Source: Mallotus nudiflorus (taxonomy: Eukaryota; Streptophyta; Magnoliopsida; Malpighiales; Euphorbiaceae). From it: a DNA stretch of 64,000 bases. Positions 34,600-45,239 of the stretch are shown here, piece after piece. Each line of letters begins with the position of its first letter. Position 1 is the first letter of the stretch. The stretch spans positions 186,001 through 250,000 of the forward strand of contig CANTUR010000834.1 in the NCBI GenBank assembly GCA_947683625.1. Reading direction: 5' to 3'. Under the pieces are notes generated by a model. That model searched no databases and was not told where the DNA came from. It saw nothing but the letters and a program-made list of their open reading frames with translations. The translations under genes were made by a program, and so were the position numbers.

Positions 34600-36004
34600 G
34601 ATGTCTCTGACCACAAAGGTCATGATACTCCACTATTGAAGTTGTGGTTTTAGGCTACATTTGTATTTTCTCCATTCTCATTGATGTTATGGTAGAGGAC
34701 TTGGTTCCTCTTATTGACATCTCCTGCAAAAAAGGTTCAGGAGTTAGAGATCTTATTTTATGATCAAATAATTTTTTAGAGTGCATTCATTTTAGGTTTA
34801 GAGTGCATTCTTCCCTTTGATAGGGTCGATGAATGTATTGCTGACATGTTGGACCTTCTCATCACCATATTCTATACCCTACATTGGTCTAACTATTATG
34901 GAGAGATATTCTAGATGATTCTCCAAATGAGACTATGGAGATGGATATTGAATTTGAGGAGCTTGAGCATCCTATCCAGCCTCTTATGGTCGCTAGGATG
35001 ATGCTTTTGCAAGTATCACTATTGGTGATATTCCTTTACTGGATGGACCCATAGTTGTTAGGCTCTTGAGGTTTAAAGTCTTATTGAGCATCAAGTTCAC
35101 CTTGATAGTGTTGCTCTTCCTATTTTACTTCTTCACATGCTTCATATGTGAATACTCTTACTACTTTCCTGCACTTTTTCAATACTAATTTTGAATGTTA
35201 GTAGTAGAGTATTTGTACAATCTTATCTGAGCTCAAGGACTTTATTATGCAAAGTAAGTATTTCATAATAAATGTATGCAAGTGTATGTATGTTATGTAT
35301 GACATGCATGATCCTAATAGGTATTATGTTTGAAATAGCTATGTTCGTAGCTTGGAGTATGAGAACGAGCTGCTTTATTAACAACCTATAGGTTTGAGCA
35401 TTGAATGCTTTGCTGTTGGTACTTCTGATGTTAGAGCTTTTGATACAACTTGTCCAATAGATGACCAGGTGGTGCTGTGTTAATGAATTATTGGTTATTG
35501 CTTACAGTTTACTTCTTTATTCCCCCAGAACTCTTATACTTTAGTGTTCCATCTTCGCTATTTGAGTGCGGACTTACTGTTATGCAATTTGCCCCCATAG
35601 CTACACTTTGCCCCTAGTTTCATTTTGGATCCATTCATGATATTCTAGCAGTCTTTTTTCTTTTTCATGTGCAAGAGACCCAACTTGTTCTCTATTGTTA
35701 TTGATCCTTTGACTTACTAACCCTATTAGTTGTAATCTCATAGATGCAGAAGAGTGGGCAAACTAACTGAAGCAAGTTCTCAATAATGAAATCAGTTAAG
35801 CTTGCTCTTCAAAGAACTCTTGAGCTGAATATGAGGCTTGATGGTAATGTAATGATTGATGATAGTTATAAGACAAGACTTGTAATGCAAGTTACTAAGC
35901 CACTTCAATTCTCAAGGTATAAATGGACGCTAGGCTTACAAGAAAAATTACAAAGGGGTGGCAAAAAAGAAAACATAACTAAAATAGTGATCTTATGGCT
36001 TTGA
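34600..36004 (+). pseudogene. Antisense accessory gene remnant (F1)
   Basis: Three blocks are conserved with the minus strand at 6127-7520. One has VEDLVPLIDISCKKGSGVRD near 34690. One has HVGPSHHHILYPTLV and ETMEMDIEFEELEHPI near 34845-34985. The last exon runs 35786-36004 (MKSVKLALQRTLELNMRLDG to a TGA). A TGA before HVGPS and a TAA after LYPTLV occur at the same codons in both copies, so they predate separation, or the reading frame is wrong there. The gene is antisense to its LTRs. The family is unidentified; by position it matches the PMD-like gene elsewhere. Confidence 0.5.
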
Positions 36005-36579
36005 TTTAGCTTTCATTATGTATTGTCTTTCCATTCAAATACTTATGCAGTATGATAAATATGAATATGTGATAACTGAACAAAAATTCAAATCCAATTT
36101 TAATAATTCATTAGGGCAAAAATGATAACATTCATTACATCACATGACATAAGTCCTGTTATTAGCCAGTCCTGAATTTTTTCTCTCTAATTTTTATCTT
36201 ATTGTTATTTTTTTCTCTCTCCTTGTTTTTTCTTTTTTTTATTCTTTTTATTTCTTCCTTAAATTTCCTATCTTTAGAAGTTACATCATGTGATATATGT
36301 ATGTTCTTTGAATTTGCATTTGTGACACTGAATGAATCTAATTGAATTTATGTCAAACATGTAGATACGATCAATATCATAATGAAGAGTACCATTAGGA
36401 TGTACATTACATAAGTAAGCATGATCATAATTTATATTATCAATCACTAAAATAAAAAAGTTCTAAAGAAACTAAAATTTTATTCAAAGAAGACAATAAT
36501 AAAAAAAATTATTTCCTATTCTAGATGCTAGGGATGCTGAGTCTTATAGTGGCTATCCTTCAAGTGACTGAAATAACAA
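36005..36579. other. Spacer inside deleted F1 element
   Basis: AT-rich sequence with a TTTTTTCTCTCT tract at 36178-36260. No coding signal was seen. Pol would lie here in an intact element. Confidence 0.4.
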
Positions 36580-36804
36580 TTATTCTTGCATCTTCTTGCC
36601 GACTGTTTCCATGACTTCATCTTTATGTTCCTCAAATGTGCATTTTTCTTTCTTATTTAGTAGCTTCTCATCATCCAACTCATCACCCCAGCCTGTAGGC
36701 ACAATTGACTCAAAGGGTATATCAAAAGAAGGTGGTTTAGTGTAAAACACCTTATAGTCAAACTTCCCTAAAGGCTAACCCAATAAGTCTTATGCTCTTT
36801 CCAT
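36580..36804 (-). pseudogene. Gag-protease linker fragment (F1)
   Basis: The minus-strand frame reads DLLG, then GKFDYKVFYTKPPSFDIPFE, SIVPTGWGDELDDE and a Lys/Glu-rich end before a stop. The minus strand near 63480-63600 in the F2 element reads WDLLGQPSRKFDYMVKYT and DIVPLRWGKEF, the same segment. There it joins the gag end to the protease. Two in-frame stops are present. This fragment shows that the element's gag-pol ran on the minus strand. Confidence 0.65.
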
Positions 36805-36807
36805 ACC

Positions 36808-37835
36808 TTATAATAAGAAAAGAAGAAGAACTAATACAATCCCAAAAATAAATAAGAATAAGACAATAATAAACAACTAAATAAAAAAACTAGAAACTAT
36901 ATTTAGCTACAAGGTTCAATCTATGGCATTCCATGAACCTTCATGGATTTTATTCTTTAAGTAAACTCATCAAACGATTCTCTCCACAATCACTAACACA
37001 ACGATAAACAATGGTTAGTGAATAAACAAAATAACAATAAAAATTAAGTAAAGCTAAAATTCAATAGAAACTAAATAATAAAATAAAAATAATAGAAAAT
37101 AAAGAAGGAGATGATGATTATGGATGCAGCGTGGGTTGGCCTATTAGACCAGTAAGATCATCGTTTATTTGTTAAATAGGTTTTCAAAAGCTTGTTATTC
37201 TTTTCTCAAAAAGCCTATTGTTTCTTGCTTCAAAACAAAATAAATAAAAAAGAATATTTCTGTAAGTGTAGGAAAAAAAAGAGAGCGTCCCAAAAGTCAG
37301 GTCTAGGTAAAAAAGAGAGAGAGCTCCCCTTTCAAGAGCTTAAGCTCTCCTTTTATAGGAAAAACCAAAAAAACTTAGGTCTTATACAAATGAAGAGTTC
37401 TAATTTTAAAAGAACTTTTATTCCCTAAAATAAATTTAAGAAAAATTTTAGCCAATCAAAATTCAGGAAAAATATTTTTATTTTTTTGTAAAAATAAAAA
37501 AAGGACAAGGAAGGTGTAATTTTGATCGGAATTACAGAATTTTGATCGAAATTATGTAATTTTGATTGAAATTACATAATTCCGATTAGAATTACAAAAT
37601 TTCAATTTTTTTAGAACTTTTAATTACAAAAAAACTCTTGAAAGAATTTAAAATTTTCAATTAGGTCTTAAAAATATTACAATTAAATACTAAAAAAAAC
37701 CAATTAAACTCTTTATGAAAATGCATTTAGACTTTTAAGGTTTCAAACTTCAAGAGTTGAAGACCTATTTAAACCATTTTCATCATTGGAGTCTGTCGCA
37801 TCTATACTTCATTATCCTAAAATTTGGTGTTTACA
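36808..37835 (-). repeat. F1 5' LTR remnant
   Basis: It aligns with about 30280-31260 of the left LTR; the outer part is kept and the gag-side half is deleted. The TATA box is at 37351-37357 (minus strand TATAAAA). A palindrome array with AATTC/GAATT arms lies at 37516-37600, where the left LTR keeps just one unit. Confidence 0.85.
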
Positions 37836-37840
37836 ATGTC

Positions 37841-39600
37841 CATAAAGTTTTTTAAGAAGTAACAACATTTTTAGTATTCATTTAAATAGCAAAATCAGGC
37901 CTCAAGAAACAACTCCAACACTTAATCAACAAGTGCTTTTAGATGGAAAATCAACAACCTAAAAAGATATTAGATTATGATTATATAAGGATAAATTTTC
38001 TAGAATTAAAGAAAGAAATTATAAGATGTGTTACTAATAATTTCTAATAAAACCCAAACTCTACCCTTGAAACTCTAAGAAAAAAAAATAAAATCATGAA
38101 TGCATATTCATGATAAAGCGTTTATCTCTATGAATTTTTGACATGCAGGGACTCAACTCAAATTTAGATAATCTCTCCTTTTCTCCTACTCTTTCTTTAT
38201 TCTTCACAAGCAAAAAAATGCTTTGCTTTTTCTTCTCCCCTGCTTCTATTTAATTCTTTCAATCTTTTTTTTAACAAAATTATAGGTGTTCAAAGGCTTA
38301 AAGAAGCTCTCACATGCACATTGACATCTCATCAAATAATTTATCCTTATCTCTTTAAGTTTTTTCCTTTTCTTTTAAATTATTCCTTAAATTCCTTTTA
38401 TTTCAATTAAGTCCTTGAATTGTCTTTGATTTAGGCCTTCCTTTTTTTTTTCTTATAATCCATATATGCCTTAATTTAACCAAATTAACACTTAATCAAT
38501 ATTAAATTAATAGTATAAATTTTCCTGACTTATGTTCCACGAATTTAGATGTAACATACCTCAAGCTATAATCATGTATTAATTAAATAACTAGTTAATA
38601 TCTCCATTGTCACTAATTAAATTCAAATAATGCATTAAGTTCTATTAAATTCAATAATAGATTAATGAACCTATTACTAGAAGAATTATATAAGAATATC
38701 TCTACCCTTCATTCAATTCAAAATATTAATTAATAATTCCATTAGCATATACATTTTTTTAAGTTGTGCATATCAATTAAAATTATAAAGAAATTGATTA
38801 TAAATATATATGCATTAAAAACATAATTCAGATTCCACGAAATAAACTCTTTCATAAAATGAGAAATAATAATCCAATATAATTATTTTACAAGGTTCCA
38901 TCTATATAAGTATAAAATGTATTTAGCCTTTTAAAAAATAATGAAAATCAATAAATAACTAATCATGAAGTCAATAAATAATGCCAAAGAGGAAGAATAA
39001 GAAAAATTCACAAACGAATGTGTAAAGAAGTTGACTTTCTTTTCTTACTTGAATTTTTAATTTGCCATTAAAATTTTCTTAAAAATAGTCTTCACTCACC
39101 TCCTCTTTTGTTTCTATTCCCAATAAGTCCGCTAATTAGAATCCTCCAAAAATTTAGTTAAGAAATCCTTCAAATCACATAATTTTTTGATACATGGCCA
39201 TATAGATGCAATTAAAGGCGTGTCTCTTTTTCTTATCTCAACATGACCATATTAATGCATAAGACTAATTTTCTACATGAATATAGCCCTAAATATGGTT
39301 GTGTTTCCACTTGTATTGCAACCTTGGCACCATACACTTTCCAAGACACAATAGTGTCGAAATGTAAACAAAATCCTCCCGAGACTAACACGACCTCCAA
39401 TATGGTTGCGTAGAGTCTTAAGTACAATTTCATCTTTTTTTTTCAAGAAGGATGAGGTCCAAGACATAACTATGTAGGTTTTATGTCGAATTCATAATTT
39501 GCATTCGATAGGAACATGCTTACCAACATGACTATGTTGTTGAAATATACTCAGGCACTTAACTAAATCCATCATTCTTTGAGCTTTCTATTAGTATTAA
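37841..39600. other. Unassigned AT-rich DNA
   Basis: No gene or mobile element was recognised. Two overlapping minus-strand frames at 39233-39467 have no family resemblance. Confidence 0.35.
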
Positions 39601-39900
39601 TGTTACCTAGTTCCGTTCTTGTAATATAAATGAGATTGTAGTTTTATCCTACGATAATAAAATATTTATTTAAATAAATTATTCATTTATTTGAGTATTT
39701 ACCCTTTAGCATAATGTTCAATGAGTTTATTATCAAGAGTTGATAATATAAGTGACAAATGCATTTAGTACATATGCTATAAAATGTCTATAGTCATTTG
39801 ATTAATATATATATATATTAATCTATAGACTATCACTTATGTGTACTTTCCTTTTTTAGTATAGGATATCAATAGTGGGAGGTAGTGGTCTCATGCTACT

Positions 39901-42133
39901 TGCAAGCACCCAATTTCGGGATGCAATTGTGCATGTGTGCAATGAAATCCCTTATGATGAAAATCTAATTGAGAATTGATCTCTGGTGTTGAGTTTCATG
40001 ATTTAAAGGACTAAATTGCAATGTTTTACGAATTTAATTGCAAAATTGATTTTTTTAAGGATTTGATTGCATAAATTAGAAACTTCCGAGGACCTTTTTT
40101 CGTATTTTAAAAATAAATAAATAAATAAATTTTGGTTGGCTGACATTTAATGCTGATCGACATTATGTAATGCTGATCATCATTACATAATGTCGATCAA
40201 AATTATGTAATGCCGATCGGCATTACATAATGCTTGTTGGCATTAGACAATGCCAGTCAACATTACGAGTTAAAATTGGCATTCTGTAATGCCAATTTTT
40301 GCTAAAAAGTGATTTTTATGCTGATTTTGTCATTTTTATTGGTCCAGAAGTCTTTAATTTTTTAAAATCCTATCGCTTATCATCTTTCTATCCTGATTTT
40401 GAAAATTCAAAAAAAAAAAAATGCAGACTAGTCTCCTGATCTCGCTCCCAACTATCACATAACTTCCTTGCGTGATCACAAGAACTGAAGTGGTTGGGTA
40501 TGGCTTTAAAAGCTAGAAGGGGAGGCTTTGAAGAGGGGGCTAGGGAGAGAGAGAAAAAGAAAAGGTAGAGAGAGTCTATGAAAAAATAGCTAAAAGAAAA
40601 CCTTAGAGAAGAAGAGCTGTAAAAAAAACCACAGCAAAAAAGCCTAATTAGCTATTGCAAAAAAAAAAAACTTTTGAAAAATGTACATTCTTACTTTAAA
40701 GTCTAGAGAATTAAGAAAAACTACATAGTCAATCTCAAAACGGTGACAATCCTAATCTGAGGGGCCATCAAATTACACTGCACAACATTCTTTCTTTCTC
40801 TTTGTTTTTTCATTTATTTTTAATTTGATTTATTTATTTTTAATTATTGATTGAATACTTATTGATTAAATTTTTTGGTTTTGTTTTGTTTTTTTATCCT
40901 TGCTATGTGGTACTCTAGAGGTAAGATTGGAGATATGTGATTTTGGGTAGTGACCATTGGAAGAATCTATAGAATGCCATGGATTAAGATCTGTAAACCC
41001 TTGTAGGATTTAGGATTTATGATTTCTACGTTCTTTTAATTCGATTTTTTTTGGGTTGTAATTAATTTGATTTTAATTTTTGTATAGTAGTATGTAATAG
41101 CCCCAATAGTGGGAAATAATGGAATTCTATATTCTTTGCACTAAGATTGATTAGTAATTTAAGTTTAATTAGGTAAAATTCAATTAAAATTAATAATGGT
41201 AGTAGATTAATTTAGGGTTGCATGTAAATTGATTTAGATTTTTTTAGAATATCACATAAATCCTATGTTTAATATGACTTTGTTATGATTTTTGTTTGGA
41301 TTTTGTTTTTGGATCTTTTAGTACTTTGGGCCCTAAGCCCATGTAAAGTCTAAACTCACTAAATAAAAAATAGGCTTAAAAATGGTTTAGGTTAATTAAT
41401 TAAAATCAATTTAGGCCCATTAGATTAATTTAGACTTAGGCCCATTTTTAGGTTAACTAAATTAATTTAGACTTTAGCTCTACCTATTAATTTCATTTCT
41501 TTTAAAACAAATAGACTTAGGATCATTTTTTCCATTTAAATTAAAATCAGGTTAGAATTAGGCTCGCTAATTAATTCCTTTCTTTAAAATTTGTAGACTA
41601 TAGGCCCATTTCTTTAGTTAAATTAAAATAAATAGACTTAAGTTTACTAAAATTAATTAAAAATGTAGGTCTTTCTTTAGTCTAATTCACTTGTAAATAA
41701 AAATATATAGAATTAACTAACTTTAATAAAATTAACGTAGTTTAGACTTAGGGACGCTGCCTTTTGTATGCATTTTTTTAATGTAATTTTATGACCTGTT
41801 GCCTTTTTAGGTTAGATGGATGTTTAATTAGGGTTTAAATAAAGTTTCATGTAATTAGAGAATAAAATAGTAATTCATAAAATAAATCTAAATGAACACA
41901 AGACTGAAAGAAGTTAGTATTTTGTTCCCAAAATCTCTTGGTTATGGTACTAGGTTTCTTTTAGAGAATTAAGTACCGCCTTTCGATTTGTCCCAGTTAT
42001 TACCCTAGGTGGTGACTCCTCATCTCCACACCATGTCTTTATGATAATGGTTAGTGTGTTCTCTAGGGCCTTGAGCCCAAACAGTGTCGTGGTTGTTAAA
42101 ATCTTAGACGCACGCTAAACCCCACCATCTATA
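39901..42133 (+). repeat. F1 5' LTR of G1
   Basis: 2233 bp, from TGCAAGCACCC (consensus TGTAAGC) to CCACCATCTATA (consensus TCTACA). It carries the palindrome array 40147-40266, the 12-bp hairpin 40272-40299, a TTTAAAA box at 40505-40511 inside GGCTTTAAAAGC, and TGGTGACTCC at 42010-42019. Confidence 0.9.
40147..40299. repeat. Palindrome array and perfect 12-bp hairpin in F1 LTR
   Basis: Units of 18-22 bp have arms TAATGCC/GGCATTA and loops GATC or similar (best unit 40208-40226). The array is followed by arms AAAATTGGCATT (40272-40283) and AATGCCAATTTT (40288-40299) around CTGT. The 3' LTR has the array at 49054-49165, but its following hairpin has decayed. Confidence 0.88.
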
Positions 42134-42134
42134 G

Positions 42135-42152
42135 TGGTGACTCCATTGGGGA
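42135..42152 (+). other. Primer-binding site of G1
   Basis: TGGTGACTCCATTGGGGA starts one base after the LTR end. It is not the common initiator-Met type. It resembles the arginine-tRNA type site I recall for Ogre elements; that tRNA assignment is from memory. Confidence 0.7.
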
Positions 42153-43084
42153 TAAGAGATACTGATTCTACTTGTGTTTATTTGAGTTATTTTATTAATT
42201 ATTATTTTGTTCTTGCATTCATTCTACATGTCCCTATTAAACCGTTGGCGTTGGTTTATGATTCCATGATTCCACTAGCTTCATGGAGTTGTAAATTGGC
42301 TAACCATCACTTTTAGCCTTAACTCGGTTCACTAGAGATTACTGGGCTCATATGACCAGAGTCTGTAACCCAAGTCCTAAAAGGGGGTAGTCTTCTCTCG
42401 AGTTTACAAAGGATGCCAGGCCCCTCTGACCTTGGCCTGTAACTCAAGTCCTAAAGGAGGGAATCTTGCTAAGGGAACCTTGACTTTTTACTGGACCCTA
42501 ACCACATATAATGGCTTAGTTACCTCCCCTAGGATCTACCCAAATTGCTTGTATGATTTTTGCCACGAGGTATTTTTATCTATAAAAGCCCAGGCCCATA
42601 CTTTTGAAGCTCACTTGGGATAATAAAGATTGGATTAGACCTTTATACTTAGAAATGTTGTTTCTAGGCCTATTACCATGAGGTATTTCTATATATAAAA
42701 GTACAGGCCCATACTTTTGAAGCCCCTTGGGGGTAATGAAGATTGGGCTAGACTTTTATACTTAGAAATGTTATTTCTATGCTTTATTGCTTTAAAAGAG
42801 ATCTGGCATACGCGTCAGTCCCTAGTATCCTCCTTTGATATTAAGACCAAGATAAAAAATCCTAGGATAAGAGACTTGCCATTGAACATGTGTGGGAGGA
42901 ATAAGGTTGGAAGGATGTATGTTGTACACTTGATTGATTCTTGCTACTTGCTGCATAACATGTGCATCACGCATACATGCATACATGCATCTCATTCATC
43001 ATACTAACACCTTGTTTTGCAGCCATCATAGATACATCTGGGTCTTCTAGTATTTGGGGATGATGAGGTGGTAGACTAAGAAGA
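42153..43084 (+). other. G1 leader with internal duplication
   Basis: This is untranslated leader. A segment near 42560-42660 is repeated at 42680-42780, sharing ACGAGGTATTT or ATGAGGTATTT and CAGGCCCATACTTTTGAAGC. No supported gene lies in it. Confidence 0.6.
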
Positions 43085-44209
43085 ATGAGTCAGAGTCCTA
43101 AAGCCTTAGCAAAGGAAATCTTGAACAGACTGGAAAGAAGCCCTATCAACCTAGTTTACTTAGAAGCTGAACCAACTTCACCTAAATTGAAACAAATGGA
43201 ACAACAACAAGGGAATTGGACTTTTGAAGACATCAAGGGAGCTCTGATGGAAGACATAAGGGATATAATGCAAGATGAGTTGAGACAAGTACTATATGGA
43301 CTGATGTAGCCTACTGCTATCATACCACCACCTGCAATTGAACATTCACTTGCTACTACTATTGTCCCACCTACTGCAGATGCTCTACCTATTACCAATA
43401 ATGTTGGGGGGCAACCTGCTACTAGAAACCCACCTGCTATTGATGTAAAGCTGGAGGATGTCAAGAATTACATGGTAGAGAAGGTGAAGAAAGAATCCCT
43501 TAAACTGGTACACGACCACGAGTCCAAGCATATGCGAGCACTGACCCAGAAGATGTCCAAGATGGAAGAGTTGATCAAAAGACAAGGCATGGGGTATTCA
43601 TTTGACTTTGATGATATGTTGCTAATGGAGGGTAATAAGCTACCTGAAAAGTTCAAAATGCCTTAGCTACAGAAGTTTGATGGAACTAGAGATCCTAGGA
43701 TTCATCTTAGTCAGTATACAACAACTATAAGCACCACTAAGGCCCTATTAGAAGTGATTACTAGCTAATTTGTAATGTCTTTAGAGGGAATGGCTATAAA
43801 TTGGTATCATGGGTTGGAAAAATTTGTGAGAGCTAACTAGAAAGAACTATGTACTGCCTTTTTAAGATAATATAATTATAACACATGGTTGGAAGTGTCC
43901 ATCAGAGATCTAGAACTGATAAAGTAGAAACCTAATAAATCTTTCTCTGATTTCCTTACCAGATTTATGAATAAAGCAGGGTTGATGAAAAATAAGTTGG
44001 TCGAGAAGGATTAGGTTAGGATGATAGTTCAGAATGTGTCACCTAATCTGGTTGAGAGGTTTCAGATGATGAACCCCAAAAATTTCATAGACTTGTATGA
44101 TGATGGTCTACAAGCAGAAGAGATTGAGAATGATAACAAAAGAAGCTCTAGAGGCATTAGGACCCGAAACTACCCAACCGGGGGCACACAACAAGGAAGT
44201 ACTAGCTGA
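43085..44209 (+). pseudogene. Gag of F1 gypsy element with seven in-frame stops
   Basis: A single frame runs from ATG 43085 (MSQSPKALAKEILNRLER) to 44209, about 375 codons. The N-terminal half is charged, probably coiled coil (EKVKKESLKLVHDHESKHMR). The capsid-like Retrotrans_gag half has KFDGTRDPRIHLSQY, EGMAINWYHGLEKFV, KPNKSFSDFLTRFMNKAG and LVERFQMM. Stops lie at 43307, 43664, 43766, 43838, 43868, 43925 and 44012, with no frame change. Each stop is one C-to-T or G-to-A step from Gln or Trp; the one after VRAN falls where such proteins have Trp. No zinc-knuckle part or pol follows. Gag would package the element RNA; this copy cannot be translated through. Confidence 0.88.
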
Positions 44210-44671
44210 GTTGGGGAGGTGCATGCATTTCAACAACCCTGGAGATTCTCCAAATTTAACCAACCACTCTCCAAAGTCCTAGAACGATTAATCTAGAGAG
44301 GCTTACTCCGACCCTTAACCTTCTCTAAACCACCTAACTCGAATGTCCTAGGCTATGACTCCAATAGCTACTACAAGTTTCACCAAGTAGTTGGCCACTC
44401 CATAAACACTTATATTCACCTCAAACATAAGATCCAAAAACTAATAGACTCATGAAAAATCACAGACCTTGAAAAATCAAACTCTAACCTAAACACTAGA
44501 AATAATCCTTTCCCTGATTGCCGAAATGTCCCATTGTCGGCCACCATGATGATTAACTCAAGAGTGAGTGAAGAAGAAGTGCTAAACTCTTTTAAAAACC
44601 TAAACCCTACAGCTAATAGAGAATCTCCTGATGCCTCTAGAGGAGTTGAGGATCTTATCTCTTATTTCCCA

Positions 44672-44706
<35 letters not shown>

Positions 44707-45239
44707 TTATTTATTTATCCAAAGTTTATATGATGATTAAGAGATAAGTATATATTTATCTTAAAAAACTATTTAATTAATTCACTTAGGATCATCTATT
44801 CATCCAAGTCTAATTTTAGGAAAGGGAAGTTTGAAATAGAGTAGTACAAAAGATAGCTTGTCCTAAATAAAAACAAAAAATAGCCTGGAACAGTCATCCC
44901 AAGCTCTAGAATCAGGCCATGGGCGCCATCTTCTATTAAGGTCATCACGATGATAGGTATCTAGAGTTGTTCCAGATCCCTAGAATAACTCTGCACATAT
45001 AGGAAACATCATATCATATGCATTTCATGCATACCATGCATACATTTGCATAATAAGTGTATATGCTTACCCGCCAACTATTTATGACTTGCATGGTAAA
45101 TAACCTCTGAGATGAGGAGAGTCTATGCAAATACTCTGTCTGTGTTCGGGGGACCTATTTTGTAAAATTATACTAACATTAATACCAAGTATACAAGTAA
45201 TATAATAAATAAGTTAGAAAAACTCACATGAGAAGTATC
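44210..45239. other. Spacer where pol is missing; TA microsatellite
   Basis: Two short plus frames (44097-44282, 44534-44740) may be gag tail relics. A (TA)n run at 44676-44701 followed by TTTATTTA repeats marks instability. Protease, RT and integrase would be expected about here. Confidence 0.5.

Larger units (their letters stand above)
29119..37835 (-). mobile_element. F1 gypsy element with internal deletion, minus orientation
   Basis: The 3' LTR is 29119-31260 (TGTAGATGG...GGTGTTTACA), followed by polypurine tract, three minisatellites, an antisense gene on the plus strand, a gag-protease linker fragment on the minus strand and a 1,028-bp remnant of the 5' LTR (36808-37835). Flanks AGGTC (29114-29118) and ATGTC (37836-37840) match at four of five bases, consistent with an aged target duplication. 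Primer site, most of gag, and RT, RNase H and integrase are missing. Confidence 0.85.

Noticed and set aside
43156..43656. Minus-strand frames opposite gag
   Set aside because: Shadow of the gag frame; the plus strand has clear gag motifs.
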